From the NCBI GenBank assembly GCA_009668225.1, contig WJYK01000010.1, positions 62,001-126,000 of the forward strand: a stretch of DNA of 64,000 bases, written 5' to 3'. This document shows positions 37,201 through 46,870 of the stretch, one piece after another. The notes beneath the pieces are model-generated. The model saw only the letters and a list, made by a program, of their open reading frames with translations, made no database searches and was not told the origin of the DNA. The DNA is from Enterobacteriaceae bacterium RIT693 (lineage in GTDB: Bacteria; Pseudomonadota; Gammaproteobacteria; Enterobacterales; Enterobacteriaceae). Each line of letters opens with the position of its first letter. Positions within the stretch are counted from its first letter, which is position 1. Position numbers and translations under genes: made by a program.

Positions 37201-37241
37201 TTGACCTATAATCTGCCGTATTATTTTTAAACGGCAGTGAT

Positions 37242-37276
37242 AAAAGCCCCGGTTATCGCAATCGGGGCTTTTTTTT
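37242..37276 (+). terminator. Intrinsic terminator after deaD
   Basis: AAAAGCCCCG/CGGGGCTTTT plus T8. A second hairpin, CTGCCGT/ACGGCAG, lies just before at 37213-37237. Confidence 0.85.
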
Positions 37277-37284
37277 ATCCCTTT

Positions 37285-37307
37285 TGTACTCATGTACTGG
37301 TACAATG
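37285..37307 (+). promoter_or_regulatory. TrpR-like operator at mtr
   Basis: Near-palindrome centred on GTACTGGTAC (37294-37303) with a further TGTACT upstream, 50-70 bases ahead of mtr. E. coli mtr is repressed by TrpR at a very similar GTACTGGTAC operator and activated by TyrR; I found no clear TyrR box. Confidence 0.6.
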
Positions 37308-37354
37308 AACCACATAAGACAATTTCGTCGTGCTCAGTTTTTCAGGGATCCGAT

Positions 37355-38599
37355 ATGACAACGTTAACCTCCACCGGCACCAGGCCTTCGTTACTAGGCG
37401 GTGTAATGATTATCGGTGGAACCATCATTGGCGCAGGGATGTTTTCGTTACCCGTGGTGATGTCGGGTGCCTGGTTCTTTTGGTCGCTGGCCGCGCTGGT
37501 GTTCACCTGGTTTTGCATGCTGCATTCCGGATTAATGATCCTGGAGGCGAACCTTAACTACCGCATTGGCTCCAGCTTCGACACCATCACCAAAGACCTG
37601 CTCGGTAAAGGCTGGAATGCAATAAACGGCCTGTCGATTGCCTTTGTGCTTTATATCCTGACCTATGCCTACATCTCGGCCAGCGGCTCTATTCTGCATC
37701 ACACGTTTTCGGAGCTATCGCTCGATGTACCGGCTCGCCTGGCGGGGCTGGTCTTTGCGCTGGTCGTCGCATTTATTGTCTGGCTGAGCACCAAAGCGGT
37801 GAGCCGTATGACGGCGATTGTCCTGGGCGCGAAGGTCATCACTTTCTTCCTGACCTTCGGCAGCCTGCTTGGACACGTGACGCCAGTTACACTGTTTAAC
37901 GTGGCGGAAAGCAATGCTTCTTATACGCCATACCTGCTGATGACGCTGCCGTTCTGCCTGGCCTCTTTTGGCTATCACGGCAACGTACCGAGCCTGATGA
38001 AGTATTACGGCAAAGATCCACGCACCATCATTCGCTGCCTGGTGTACGGCACGCTGATGGCGCTGGTGCTGTACGCTATCTGGTTGCTGGGGACGATGGG
38101 GAATATCCCTCGTCCGGAGTTCATCGGCATCGCGGAGAAGGGCGGTAACATTGACGTGCTGGTTCAGGCGCTGAGCGGCGTGCTCAACAGCCGGAGCCTC
38201 GACTTGCTGCTGGTGGTGTTCTCAAACTTTGCGGTAGCGAGCTCTTTCCTCGGCGTCACGCTGGGGCTGTTCGATTACCTGGCGGATCTGTTTGGTTTCG
38301 ACGATTCCGCACTGGGGCGTTTGAAAACGGCGCTGCTGACTTTCGTCCCGCCGATTGTCGGCGGCCTGCTGTGGCCGAACGGCTTCCTGTATGCGATTGG
38401 CTACGCGGGGCTGGCGGCGACTATTTGGGCGGCGATTGTCCCCGCGCTGCTCGCCAGGGCTTCCCGTAAGCGTTTTGGCAGCCCTAAATTCCGTGTCTGG
38501 GGCGGTAAGCCAATGATTGCCCTGATTCTGGTCTTTGGCGTGGGCAACGCGCTGGTCCACATCCTTTCTACCTTCGATGTGCTGCCGGTTTATAAGTAA
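37355..38599 (+). CDS. mtr: High-affinity tryptophan permease Mtr
   Basis: Inner-membrane tryptophan:proton symporter of the HAAAP family. ATG 37355 (M-T-T-L-T-S-T) gives 414 residues as in E. coli; an upstream in-frame ATG at 37292 lies inside the operator. Eleven membrane helices, with the family start [18 protein letters not shown] and [17 protein letters not shown]. Likely controlled by tryptophan through TrpR at 37285-37307. Convergent with yhbW. Confidence 0.96.
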   Translation: MTTLTSTGTRPSLLGGVMIIGGTIIGAGMFSLPVVMSGAWFFWSLAALVFTWFCMLHSGLMILEANLNYRIGSSFDTITKDLLGKGWNAINGLSIAFVLYILTYAYISASGSILHHTFSELSLDVPARLAGLVFALVVAFIVWLSTKAVSRMTAIVLGAKVITFFLTFGSLLGHVTPVTLFNVAESNASYTPYLLMTLPFCLASFGYHGNVPSLMKYYGKDPRTIIRCLVYGTLMALVLYAIWLLGTMGNIPRPEFIGIAEKGGNIDVLVQALSGVLNSRSLDLLLVVFSNFAVASSFLGVTLGLFDYLADLFGFDDSALGRLKTALLTFVPPIVGGLLWPNGFLYAIGYAGLAATIWAAIVPALLARASRKRFGSPKFRVWGGKPMIALILVFGVGNALVHILSTFDVLPVYK

Positions 38600-38608
38600 A
38601 GATGAATG

Positions 38609-38631
38609 GGCCCTTTCAGACTGAAAGGGCC
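38609..38631. terminator. Hairpin between mtr and yhbW
   Basis: Perfect ten-base stem GGCCCTTTCA/TGAAAGGGCC with a three-base loop between convergent genes; no T run, so terminator activity is inferred from place only. Confidence 0.5.
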
Positions 38632-38641
38632 TGATACAACG

Positions 38642-39649
38642 CTAACCTAAAAGCTCTTCTTTAACCTGCATCGCCAAATCAAACGAATGCAAACGAGCCT
38701 GATGATCGAAAATCTGCCCGTTAACCATAATTTCATCCGCTTCGGTTTCACGCAGGATGGACTCAAGGCCGTGGCGCACCTTCGCTTTATCCCCCACCAG
38801 AGACATGCTCAGCGCCTGCTGGACGCCATACTGTTCTGAAGCAGACCAAAGTTGATGCATATTCTCCACCGGCGGCGGTAGCTGTCCGGTTTCTCCGCGG
38901 CGCAGTCGAACAAACGCCTGCTGCATGGAAGTAAACAGAAACTCCGCGTCCCGGGTACTGTCTGCTGCCACGATATTGATGCACACCATCGCGTAAGGTT
39001 TTGCCAGCCGCTCGGACGGCTTGAAGTTCTCGCGGTACAGCTGTAGCGCCCGGAACAGCATGTCAGGGGCAAAGTGCGAGGCAAAAGCAAACGGCAAACC
39101 AAGCTGCGCCGCCAGCTGAGCGCTGTACAGGCTGGAGCCTAGCAGCCATACCGGGACCTTTTCCCCATAGCCCGGAACGGGGCGAACGTGTGGATTTGGG
39201 TCGCGGGCATCGAACCAGTCAACCAGCTCCGCGACATCCCGGGGGAAGTTATCAACGTCGCCGCTCATATGGCGTCGCAGCGCCCGCATGGTGGGCTGGT
39301 CGCTGCCCGGCGCGCGGCCAAGCCCAAGGTCAATACGCCCCGGATAGAGTGCGTTCAGGGTACCGAACTGCTCGGCAATGACCAGCGGTGAGTGGTTAGG
39401 CAGCATCACACCGCCGGAACCTAAGTGCAGCGTCGTGGTGTTTGCCGCCAGGTAACCAATCAGCACCGACGTTGCCGCGCTGGCGATGCCGACCATATTA
39501 TGGTGCTCCGCGAGCCAGTAGCGGTGATAGCCGCGCTTTTCAGCCAGCCGGGCGAGATCCAGAGAGTGGGAAAAGGCTGCCTGGGCCGAGGAGCCTTGAG
39601 GGATCGGCGCAAGATCGAGCACCGAGAAAGCAATGTTTTTGTCAGTCAT
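38642..39649 (-). CDS. yhbW: Luciferase-like flavin monooxygenase YhbW
   Basis: Member of the bacterial luciferase-like family (LLM) that uses reduced flavin; substrate unknown. 335 residues as in E. coli. Typical starts [12 protein letters not shown], the [10 protein letters not shown] segment and [19 protein letters not shown] are conserved across the YhbW subgroup. It ends ten bases from the mtr-side hairpin. A 143-base gap to ubiV (39650-39792) has no gene that I can support. Confidence 0.92.
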   Translation of the reverse strand: MTDKNIAFSVLDLAPIPQGSSAQAAFSHSLDLARLAEKRGYHRYWLAEHHNMVGIASAATSVLIGYLAANTTTLHLGSGGVMLPNHSPLVIAEQFGTLNALYPGRIDLGLGRAPGSDQPTMRALRRHMSGDVDNFPRDVAELVDWFDARDPNPHVRPVPGYGEKVPVWLLGSSLYSAQLAAQLGLPFAFASHFAPDMLFRALQLYRENFKPSERLAKPYAMVCINIVAADSTRDAEFLFTSMQQAFVRLRRGETGQLPPPVENMHQLWSASEQYGVQQALSMSLVGDKAKVRHGLESILRETEADEIMVNGQIFDHQARLHSFDLAMQVKEELLG

Positions 39650-39792
39650 AACCGCTCACTTTTATTACAGCGTAGTCATCAGATTGAAGGTCTTCTTCCA
39701 GCCTGGCGCAGGAATACCGCGCCGGCCAGAAAAGCTGCACCTTTAATAGTGCATTAAAGAATGACCAGACTTGTTAACAAAGTGAGCTATTA

Positions 39793-40671
39793 TCAGGCCT
39801 GCAGCTCCAGCCCGGCAACGCGTCGCCAGTAGCCGTTGCAGTCGCTGTGGTTGGTCAGCGGCAGTGGTGCGATGCCGTTTTCATTGGCCCGGAAGGCGTT
39901 CAGAATATCCAGCGTCCCCGGACCCATTGGTGACAGGCGAACGATATCTACCAGCCCTTTCATCGACGTCAGCTCATTGCCGAGGTTATACACATAGCCG
40001 CTCATGGTCTGAATACCGTTAAGCACGAAGACCTGCTGCTGCTCCTGAGAGCGCATGTCCCGGCCGTTCGGATACTTAATGCAGCAGGTTTCGCATTCGT
40101 CCTTGGCGCGATCTTCTGAGCGTGCGGTAAAGCAGCGTGCGGAATAAGCCAGCGGCAAATGGCCGTAGCTCAGTACTTCCACTTCGAACTTATCGCGAAT
40201 ACCGAGTTCTTCGCACTGGGTAAGCATATTGGTCAGCCAGTCGCGGGAGAGTTCAACCGGCATACACCAGCGCATCATGCCTTGCTTGTGCAGCAGGCGC
40301 AGCGTGACGGCGTTATAGCAATTGAGCGCGTGCCCGGCGACGAACGGCAGTTTGCGCTCGGCGGCCATATTCACGCTGCCGATGTCGTTGGCCTCAATCA
40401 GAAAGTCGCCATTTTCCACGTAGCGTTTCAGCTCGTTCAGCTCGGAAGGCGCCTGCACCAGCGCCAGCGTAGAGAGCACAACCTGTTTGCCTTGCCCCGC
40501 GAGCATTTTGGCCATATCCAGCCAGTCACCGACTTTGGTTGCCCGGCGTTTACTGCAGACCGCTTCTCCCAGGTAGATAATATCGGCACGGCTTTCTGCT
40601 GCCGCCTGATAAAATTTTTCCAGCGTCTCTTTTGGCCAGTAGTAAAGCACTGGCCCTAATGAATATTTCAT
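39793..40671 (-). CDS. ubiV: Anaerobic ubiquinone synthesis protein UbiV
   Basis: Partner of UbiU in O2-independent hydroxylation steps of ubiquinone synthesis; binds a [4Fe-4S] cluster. ATG 40671 (M-K-Y-S-L-G-P) gives 292 residues as in E. coli; the upstream start at 40689 reads into the ubiU stop region. U32-peptidase-like fold with four Cys ligands: Cys39 in GEAVCSKRRAT and the cluster in CFTARSEDRAKDECETCC. Eight bases after ubiU. Confidence 0.95.
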   Translation of the reverse strand: MKYSLGPVLYYWPKETLEKFYQAAAESRADIIYLGEAVCSKRRATKVGDWLDMAKMLAGQGKQVVLSTLALVQAPSELNELKRYVENGDFLIEANDIGSVNMAAERKLPFVAGHALNCYNAVTLRLLHKQGMMRWCMPVELSRDWLTNMLTQCEELGIRDKFEVEVLSYGHLPLAYSARCFTARSEDRAKDECETCCIKYPNGRDMRSQEQQQVFVLNGIQTMSGYVYNLGNELTSMKGLVDIVRLSPMGPGTLDILNAFRANENGIAPLPLTNHSDCNGYWRRVAGLELQA

Positions 40672-40679
40672 GCTTTTTC

Positions 40680-41675
40680 CTACTGCCATTTACGGTGATA
40701 GGCACCGAGAGTCGTTTGCGTGCCTTCGGCCATGGAGCCCAGCGCTTCCATCCAGGCAGGCTGTGCCTGGTAGCCTTGAGGATCGGCCATGCAGCGATCG
40801 ATGGCCTGACGCCAGACCTTAGCGACCTGAGTCACGTAGGCCGGGCTGCGCTGGCGCCCTTCGATTTTTACCGAGGCAATATTGGCGGCCAGTAGGTCCG
40901 GCAGCAGCTCAAGCGTGTTAAGGCTGGTCGGCTCTTCCAGCGCATGGTAGGGGCGGTCGTCCACCAGGTAACGCCCTTTGCAAAGCGTTGGATACCCGGC
41001 ATTTTCGCCATCTTTATAACGATCGATCAGCACGTCGTTCAGGCGGGACTCCAGCCCCTGTGATGTTTGCTGCCAGCGCACAAAGCGCGCAGGGGAGCAG
41101 GCACCCACGGTATTCGGCGACTCGCCGGTGAGGTAAGACGAGAGATAGCAACGCCCTTCGGCCATAATGCACAGGCTGCCGAAGGCAAATACCTCCAGCG
41201 GCACCGGCGTGACGCGAGCGAGTTGTTTAACCTGATGAATAGAGAGCACGCGCGGGAGTACCACGCGGGCAACGTCAAAGTGGCGATGATAAAAACGGAT
41301 CGCTTCTTCATTAGTGGCCGAAGCCTGGACCGACACATGGCGCTCAATGTGTGGATAGCGCTCAGCGGCATACTCCAGCATGGCCAAATCCGCCAGGATC
41401 AGCGCATCGGCCCCAAGCTGCGCGGCCATATCAACCGCCCGCTGCCAGCGCACGTAGCCGTCCGGATGAGCGAAAGTATTGATGGCAATATGCAGCTTAC
41501 GGCGGCGTTGATGCACGTAGCTGACGGCTTCCTGCAGCTTTTTCTCGGTGAAGTTAAGGCCGGCAAAATGACGCGCGTTGGTATCATCTTTCAGGCCGAT
41601 GTACACCGCATCTGCACCGTTATCGATGGCCGCTTTCAACGCCGGAAGGTTTCCGGCCGGGCAAAGCAACTCCAT
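40680..41675 (-). CDS. ubiU: Anaerobic ubiquinone synthesis protein UbiU
   Basis: U32-family [4Fe-4S] protein that with UbiV hydroxylates the quinone ring, probably with prephenate as oxygen donor. 331 residues as in E. coli. Begins MELLCPAGNLPALKAAIDNGA; cluster Cys residues are seen in LCIMAEGRCYLSSYL, ACSPARF and TLCKGRYLV. Divergent from ubiT, so the three anaerobic ubi genes share one control region (41676-41934). Confidence 0.95.
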   Translation of the reverse strand: MELLCPAGNLPALKAAIDNGADAVYIGLKDDTNARHFAGLNFTEKKLQEAVSYVHQRRRKLHIAINTFAHPDGYVRWQRAVDMAAQLGADALILADLAMLEYAAERYPHIERHVSVQASATNEEAIRFYHRHFDVARVVLPRVLSIHQVKQLARVTPVPLEVFAFGSLCIMAEGRCYLSSYLTGESPNTVGACSPARFVRWQQTSQGLESRLNDVLIDRYKDGENAGYPTLCKGRYLVDDRPYHALEEPTSLNTLELLPDLLAANIASVKIEGRQRSPAYVTQVAKVWRQAIDRCMADPQGYQAQPAWMEALGSMAEGTQTTLGAYHRKWQ

Positions 41676-41934
41676 AATTTATCCTGAATCTTAGGGGGGA
41701 CTGTGAATTCAGACCCGCGCTGCACAGGGACGGGCAGCAAAATTGTTAACGAACCGGGATTTTAGTTAACCTGTCGGCGACAATTTTTGATTTGGGGCAG
41801 AGAAAGGCGTATTGCTTAGAGAGCACACCGCCAATATAGCCGTGCGGCAACCTGCGGAATTGTTGATTTGGCGCGTCATCGGGAATTGTCGTTATGGCAA
41901 AATAACGGCAAATTTTTTAAAGGAGTCAAAACCC
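41676..41934. promoter_or_regulatory. Divergent ubiU/ubiT control region
   Basis: 259 bases between divergent genes. It has two GTTAAC words (41744-41770 area) and a single TTGAT half-site near 41788, but no full FNR palindrome that I can read. Anaerobic control is expected from the genes' role. Confidence 0.4.
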
Positions 41935-42459
41935 GTGTTCGATAAACTGCGTTCTCGCCTGGTTCAGGCTGGTCCTTCATTGCTGCGGGTTCCGGTCAGA
42001 TTAACCCCTTTTGCCGTTAAGCGTCAGGTACTGGAGCAGGTGCTGGGCTGGCAGTTCCGTCAGGCGCTGCAGGATGGCGAACTGGACTTTCTGGCAGGCC
42101 GCTGGCTAAGTATTGAAGTGCGTGACCTTGGGCTAAAGTGGTTTACTTCCGTTGAGGACAATAAGCTGCTGGTGTGCGACGATGCGCCTGCAGATGTGAG
42201 CTTTAGCGCTGAGGCCAATGACCTGTTGCTGATCGCCGCTCGCAAGCAGGACCCGGATACGTTGTTTTTCCAGCGCCGCCTGGTCATTGAAGGCGACACG
42301 GAACTCGGGTTATATGTGAAGAATCTAATGGATGCCATTGAGCTGGATGCCATGCCTAAACCGCTGCGCATCCTGCTGCTACAGCTGGCTGATTTTGTTG
42401 AGGCGGGTTTGAAACATAACGCCGCCCCTGAAGGTAATTCGATAGGTGAGCCATGTTAA
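41935..42459 (+). CDS. ubiT: SCP2-domain ubiquinone synthesis accessory protein UbiT
   Basis: Lipid-binding (SCP2) protein needed for anaerobic ubiquinone synthesis; the aerobic counterpart is UbiJ. GTG 41935 sits seven bases after AAAGGAG and gives 174 residues as in E. coli (F-D-K-L-R-S-R). The SCP2 core includes DADVSFSA-type and DTLFFQRRLVIEGDTELGL segments. It overlaps yhbS by seven bases. Confidence 0.94.
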   Translation: MFDKLRSRLVQAGPSLLRVPVRLTPFAVKRQVLEQVLGWQFRQALQDGELDFLAGRWLSIEVRDLGLKWFTSVEDNKLLVCDDAPADVSFSAEANDLLLIAARKQDPDTLFFQRRLVIEGDTELGLYVKNLMDAIELDAMPKPLRILLLQLADFVEAGLKHNAAPEGNSIGEPC

Positions 42460-42956
42460 TTCGTGTAGAAATTCCCATTGATGCTCCCGGCATCGACGCG
42501 CTGCTGCGCCGTTCCTTTGAAGGCGAGGGTGAAGCCGAGCTGGTGAAAGCACTGCGGGAAGACGGGCTGTTAACGCTGGGCCTCGTCGCCACCGATGATG
42601 AAGGGCAGGTGATTGGCTACGTGGCTTTCAGTCCGGTCGCCGTCGAGGGCGAAGAGCTGCAGTGGGTGGGTCTTGCTCCGCTGGCGGTGGACGAATCCGT
42701 TCGTGGACAGGGCATTGCCAAACAGCTGGTATATGAGGGGCTGGATTCTCTGAATGAGTTTGGCTACGCTGCGGTAGTGACGCTGGGCTCGCCGGAGATG
42801 TACGGCCATCTTGGCTTCCAGCCTGCGGCCCGTTACGACCTGCACTGCCGTTGGTCGGGCACCGAAGCGGCATTCCAGGTGCATCCTCTGGCAGACGACG
42901 CTCTGAATGGCGTAAGCGGTCTGGTTGAGTATTCTGACCACTTCAATCGCGTTTAG
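42453..42956 (+). CDS. yhbS: GNAT-family N-acetyltransferase YhbS
   Basis: GNAT-fold acetyltransferase; in E. coli its target is not firmly known. 167 residues as in E. coli. Acetyl-CoA loop visible as [17 protein letters not shown] (near 78-94), followed by [14 protein letters not shown]. Starts inside the end of ubiT, suggesting co-translation. Its stop overlaps the convergent yhbQ stop by four bases. Confidence 0.93.
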   Translation: MLIRVEIPIDAPGIDALLRRSFEGEGEAELVKALREDGLLTLGLVATDDEGQVIGYVAFSPVAVEGEELQWVGLAPLAVDESVRGQGIAKQLVYEGLDSLNEFGYAAVVTLGSPEMYGHLGFQPAARYDLHCRWSGTEAAFQVHPLADDALNGVSGLVEYSDHFNRV

Positions 42957-43246
42957 CGGGCTTCCCCTTGAAGGCATGCCAGCAGGTCTTCAAGGGAGAC
43001 CTTTCCTCCGACCAGCCGTTCTTTCTCGGCCTTGCTCAACTGCTTAATCCTGTATTCGGCACGTAGCGCCAGCGAACGATCGCCAACTGCCTGGCTAAAA
43101 GCCAAAGCAAGCTGCCCTTTTCCACGAAGAGCTTTAGCCCCTTTCCCGGCCTGATGCTGGGCAAAACGGCGCTCCACATTGGTCGTAATGCCGGTATAAA
43201 GCCGGTTATCGGTGCAGCGAATTAAATAGAGATACCAGGAAGTCAT
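42953..43246 (-). CDS. yhbQ: GIY-YIG nuclease-superfamily protein YhbQ
   Basis: Small single-domain GIY-YIG protein with reported DNA-cleavage activity for the E. coli homologue. 97 residues against 100. The GIY-YIG equivalents are YLI and YTGI in [18 protein letters not shown], followed by the conserved Arg in [10 protein letters not shown] and [10 protein letters not shown]. The C-terminus diverges from E. coli. Convergent with yhbS and divergent from yhbP. Confidence 0.92.
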   Translation of the reverse strand: MTSWYLYLIRCTDNRLYTGITTNVERRFAQHQAGKGAKALRGKGQLALAFSQAVGDRSLALRAEYRIKQLSKAEKERLVGGKVSLEDLLACLQGEAR

Positions 43247-43299
43247 AGTGCGGGCGCATAATTAGCATTTGTCGCAGAGTATCACTGTTCAGGATGACG

Positions 43300-43728
43300 A
43301 TGGAATCACTCAATGCCATCAGCCGCTGGCTGACAAAACAACATGTTCTGAGCTACTGCGTGGGCAGCGGGGACTCGCTTTGGTGTGCGAATGCTTTTTA
43401 TATCTTCGATGCCGAGCGGGTGGCGTTCTATTTGCTGAGCGAAACCACTTCGCGCCATGGTGAGCTGATTGGCGAGCAAGCGCCGGTTGCCGGCACGATA
43501 AATGGCCAGCCAAAAACCGTTGCGCTTATTCGTGGCGTGCAGTTTCGCGGAGAGATCCGCCTGTTGGCGGCAGAAGAAGTGGCCCACTACCGTAGCCGTT
43601 ATTTAAAGCGCTTCCCGATTGCGAAGGTAATGTCGGCCCCAATGTGGGAAATTCGGCTCGATGAGCTGAAAATGACCGACAACACGCTCGGTTTTGGGAA
43701 GAAACTGCACTGGCTGCGGGAAGCCTAA
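43300..43728 (+). CDS. yhbP: UPF0306 protein YhbP
   Basis: FMN-binding split-barrel-like protein of unknown role. I chose ATG 43300 (M-E-S-L-N-A-I) because AGG lies six bases upstream and E. coli begins METLIAIS; ATG 43294 adds two residues. 142 residues against 147 in E. coli. Conserved [31 protein letters not shown] and DNTLGFGKK. Its last four bases overlap the convergent yhbO stop. Confidence 0.9.
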   Translation: MESLNAISRWLTKQHVLSYCVGSGDSLWCANAFYIFDAERVAFYLLSETTSRHGELIGEQAPVAGTINGQPKTVALIRGVQFRGEIRLLAAEEVAHYRSRYLKRFPIAKVMSAPMWEIRLDELKMTDNTLGFGKKLHWLREA

Positions 43729-44243
43729 CGGCCCAGCAGAATCAATGCTTCACGATTAAACGCCGGGAGATCGTCAGGCGTTCTGCTGGTGACTAACTGG
43801 TGTCCATCGACGACGACTTCACGATCGTAAAAATCCGCACCGGCATTTTTCACATCAACGACGATAGGTTTTACCGCAGTGAGCTTTCTACCGCGTATCA
43901 CGTCCGCGCTGATCAGCAATTGTGGGCCATGGCAAATGGCAAACACGGGTTTTCCGGTGTTAACAAAATCGCGGGTGAAACTGACAAATCGGTCATCGCC
44001 TCGTAGGGCGTCAGGGGAATGACCTCCAGGGAGCAACAGGGCATCAAAGTCGGCAGGGCGGACTTCGTCGATACCCTTGTCGATCTTCACTTTGGCTTCG
44101 CCTTGTTTGCCGGTCACCGTTTTCCCGGCCTGCTTCTCGATAGTGATCACCTGGTGCCCGGCCTGGCGAAACGCCTCAGCCGGTGAGGTGAATTCAGAGT
44201 CCTCAAACTCGTCGGTAATCAGAACTGCAATTTTCTTGCTCAT
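43725..44243 (-). CDS. yhbO: DJ-1/PfpI-family protein YhbO
   Basis: Stress-protective DJ-1-superfamily protein; reported in E. coli as a deglycase acting on methylglyoxal-type adducts (that activity is debated). 172 residues as in E. coli. Nucleophile Cys104 in [11 protein letters not shown], with Glu in DEFEDSEF near residue 15. Divergent from yraR across 83 bases. Confidence 0.94.
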   Translation of the reverse strand: MSKKIAVLITDEFEDSEFTSPAEAFRQAGHQVITIEKQAGKTVTGKQGEAKVKIDKGIDEVRPADFDALLLPGGHSPDALRGDDRFVSFTRDFVNTGKPVFAICHGPQLLISADVIRGRKLTAVKPIVVDVKNAGADFYDREVVVDGHQLVTSRTPDDLPAFNREALILLGR

Positions 44244-44326
44244 CTTTCCTCCGTTATGTTTGTGACACCATTAAGCCTGGACTACCATGCTGACATTGCA
44301 AGCGCTCAGCGTGAACAGGAGGCATT

Positions 44327-44980
44327 ATGAGTCGAATCTTAATCACCGGCGCCACGGGGCTTGTTGGCGGCGATTTGCTGCGACTGCTTAACCAGGATCC
44401 CCGTATCAGCGCCATTGTGGCCCCGAGTCGCCGCCCACTGCCGGTTGCGTTGAGCAAGGTGGTTAATCCTCATGACCCGCAGCTTTCCGATGCGCTTGCC
44501 CAGGTCACAGAACCGGTTGATATCGTCTTTTGCTGCCTGGGAACGACGCTACGCGATGCGGGCAGTAAAGAAGCCTTTATCCTTGTGGATTACACGCTGG
44601 TGGTGGACACCGCCCTTGCCGGCCTGCGACTGGGGGCAAAGCAGATGCTGGTGGTAAGCGCTCTGGGGGCTAACAGCCGCTCGCCGTTCTTCTACAACCG
44701 CGTTAAGGGGGAAATGGAAGACGCGCTGATAGCGCAGAGTTGGCCGCGTCTGACCCTGGCTCGTCCCTCAATGCTGCTGGGGGATCGCCACACCAGGCGG
44801 TTAAATGAAACGCTGATGGCGCCGATTTTCAAAATGCTGCCCGGTAAGCTAAAGGCCATTGAGTCGATGGATGTGGCAAAAGCCCTGCTTTCTGAAGCAT
44901 TCAATCCGGCGCGGGAGGGGGTGATGATTCTCGACTCAGGTCAGCTGCGTGAATTAGCCGCACACTCTTCTGGTGTTTAA
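44327..44980 (+). CDS. yraR: NAD(P)-binding Rossmann-fold protein YraR
   Basis: Short-chain-like NAD(P)-binding protein of unknown substrate. 217 residues against 211 in E. coli. N-terminal [14 protein letters not shown] dinucleotide motif, IVFCCLGTT, and [13 protein letters not shown] with a Tyr/Lys spacing typical of atypical SDRs. A GGAGG ribosome site precedes ATG 44327. Followed by yraQ after 77 bases. Confidence 0.9.
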   Translation: MSRILITGATGLVGGDLLRLLNQDPRISAIVAPSRRPLPVALSKVVNPHDPQLSDALAQVTEPVDIVFCCLGTTLRDAGSKEAFILVDYTLVVDTALAGLRLGAKQMLVVSALGANSRSPFFYNRVKGEMEDALIAQSWPRLTLARPSMLLGDRHTRRLNETLMAPIFKMLPGKLKAIESMDVAKALLSEAFNPAREGVMILDSGQLRELAAHSSGV

Positions 44981-45057
44981 TCTTTCCCATTGCGCCTGCC
45001 GCGCATAATATGGCGCCATAAATACTTATCTCGCTAATCAATCTCAGGGAAACGACT

Positions 45058-46101
45058 ATGTCTCTTTCTTCCTCTTCCGCCCCGGGAGTGCGTACTTTTC
45101 CGTGGTGGAAGCCCGCGCTGTTTTTCCTGGTGGTGATAGCCGGGCTATGGTACGTGAAGTGGCAGCCCTACTACGGCAAAGCATTTACCGCCGCGGAAAC
45201 CCACAGTATCGGCAAATCCATCATTGCTCAGGCTGACGCGAATCCGCTCAAAGCCGCGCTGGATTATGCGATGGTCTATTTCCTGGCCGTCTGGAAAGCG
45301 GCGGTGCTGGGCGTTATCCTGGGATCGCTGGTGCAGGTGCTTATTCCCCGCGACTGGCTACTGCGCACTCTGGGGCAGCAGCGTTTCAGAGGGACGCTCT
45401 TTGGCACGCTGTTTTCCCTCCCCGGCATGATGTGTACCTGCTGCGCTGCGCCGGTGACGGCAGGCATGCGTCGTCAGTCTGTTTCTATGGGGGGAGCGTT
45501 GGCTTTCTGGATGGGCAACCCGCTGCTTAACCCCGCGACGCTGGTCTTTATGGGGTTTGTCCTTGGCTGGCAGTTTGCGCTGGTGCGGTTAGTCGCTGGC
45601 CTTGCGACGGTTCTGGGTGTTGCCTGGCTGGTGCAGCGCTGGGTCAAAGATAAACCGCAGAGTATTGAGCCGTTACCGGCCGCCAGCCATTCGGTAGAGG
45701 AGGGGGCTTTTCTGTCTCGCTGGGGGAAAGCGCTGTGGCAGCTGTTCTGGAGCACAATTCCGGTCTATGTCCTTGCCGTGCTGGTACTGGGCGCCGCACG
45801 CGTTTGGCTGTTCCCTCATGCCGAGGGTGCCGTGGGCAATACGCTGTTCTGGGTTATTGCCATGGCGATTGTTGGCTGCCTGTTCGTCATACCAACGGCG
45901 GCAGAAATTCCTGTCGTGCAAACCATGATGCTGGCGGGAATGGGCACGGCTCCGGCACTGGCGCTATTGATTACGCTCCCGGCGGTCAGCCTGCCGTCGC
46001 TGATTATGCTGCATAACGCTTTCCCGGCTAAAGCCCTGTGGCTCACCGGCGGGCTGGTGGTGCTAAGCGGCGTGATTGTCGGTAGCCTGGCGCTTGTTTA
46101 A
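45058..46101 (+). CDS. yraQ: Predicted inner-membrane permease YraQ
   Basis: Permease-like membrane protein (DUF318 group) of unknown substrate. 347 residues against 346 in E. coli. About eight to nine hydrophobic helices and the family motif MMCTCCAAPVTAGMRRQ in the first half with GNPLLNPATL, repeated more loosely as PTAAEIPVVQTMM and ALITLPAVSLPSL in the second half. The Cys cluster suggests metal or thiol chemistry (inference). Last gene before the synteny break. Confidence 0.9.
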   Translation: MSLSSSSAPGVRTFPWWKPALFFLVVIAGLWYVKWQPYYGKAFTAAETHSIGKSIIAQADANPLKAALDYAMVYFLAVWKAAVLGVILGSLVQVLIPRDWLLRTLGQQRFRGTLFGTLFSLPGMMCTCCAAPVTAGMRRQSVSMGGALAFWMGNPLLNPATLVFMGFVLGWQFALVRLVAGLATVLGVAWLVQRWVKDKPQSIEPLPAASHSVEEGAFLSRWGKALWQLFWSTIPVYVLAVLVLGAARVWLFPHAEGAVGNTLFWVIAMAIVGCLFVIPTAAEIPVVQTMMLAGMGTAPALALLITLPAVSLPSLIMLHNAFPAKALWLTGGLVVLSGVIVGSLALV

Positions 46102-46127
46102 TATTATTTGCCAGCCCTCTGATTAAT

Positions 46128-46154
46128 AAAAGCCACGCAATAGCGTGGCTTTTT
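46128..46154 (+). terminator. Intrinsic terminator after yraQ
   Basis: AAAAGCCACGC/GCGTGGCTTTT with an AATA loop and T5. Confidence 0.85.
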
Positions 46155-46219
46155 AATGGCGAAGAAATCCTGCTCAATATTATTGAGGGAATCACTGCTT
46201 CGGAGGTGGATGCTAAATA

Positions 46220-46750
46220 TTAAAAGGATTGTAGGTAATCAATATAGCCTTTGGCGCTGTTTTCCAGCTGTTGGGCCGAGACTTCATATTCGGCACCGTA
46301 AAAAGCATAGAATGGCTGATAATCCGCTTCGACATATTTCGCCGTCATTTCAAAGGGCAGAAGTATTTCCTGTAGCGAATGGTGGTAACGCCCGTCGCGC
46401 GAAAAATCCTCTTCCTTAATTCCGGCACTAACCGCCAGCGCAAATTTACGGCCTCTGAGCTTGTGCCCACTGGTGGAACCGTAGGCCCAGCCATAGGTAA
46501 AGACTTCGTCCAGCCACTGTTTTAGCAGCGGAGGGCAGTTAAACCAGTACAGCGGGAACTGCAGAATAATTTTATCGTGTTGCTCAATAAGCTTCTGCTC
46601 TCTTTCAACATCGATAACGCCCTCTTTATAATTCTGATAAAGATTATGCACGGTATATAGCTCCGGGTGTTTTTCTATTTCACTTACCCAGCGCTTATTG
46701 ATTTTTGACTCATTGACATTGGGGTGAATAACAACAATTAAGGTTTTCAT
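46220..46750 (-). CDS. Flavodoxin-fold NAD(P)H quinone oxidoreductase (KefF/YwrO-like)
   Basis: Probable FMN- or FAD-dependent two-electron quinone reductase. 176 residues; begins MKTLIVVIHPNVNESKINKR, then the family signature QFPLYWFNCPPLLKQWLDEVFTYGWAYG with the GxxLRGRK stretch. Divergent from an HxlR-type regulator across 120 bases, a common pairing for quinone or aldehyde-stress reductases. It is a distant paralogue of the protein at 51322-51852. I cannot assign a gene symbol. Confidence 0.85.
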   Translation of the reverse strand: MKTLIVVIHPNVNESKINKRWVSEIEKHPELYTVHNLYQNYKEGVIDVEREQKLIEQHDKIILQFPLYWFNCPPLLKQWLDEVFTYGWAYGSTSGHKLRGRKFALAVSAGIKEEDFSRDGRYHHSLQEILLPFEMTAKYVEADYQPFYAFYGAEYEVSAQQLENSAKGYIDYLQSF

Positions 46751-46823
46751 GTCTAATTCCTTATGAGGTGCTTGACCGTAAGCGCTTATTTGATGTTTGC
46801 ATCATAGGCAGCTTTAAATTAAA

Positions 46824-46854
46824 GTACAATACTGTCATTGTTGATATGTACTAT
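46824..46854. promoter_or_regulatory. Candidate HxlR operator
   Basis: Interrupted palindrome AGTACA (46824-46829) and TGTACT (46849-46854) centred between the divergent quinone reductase and its HxlR-type regulator, 16 bases before the regulator start. Proposed from symmetry and place only. Confidence 0.4.
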
Positions 46855-46870
46855 ACAAAAGGATAGTGTC

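Noticed and set aside
35353-37305. 650-codon ORF antisense to deaD
   Set aside because: Mirror of deaD, Thr/Ala-rich low-complexity translation, no start context.
41785-41800. FNR site between ubiU and ubiT
   Set aside because: Only one half (TTGAT) can be read; the second half does not fit ATCAA, so it is not called.
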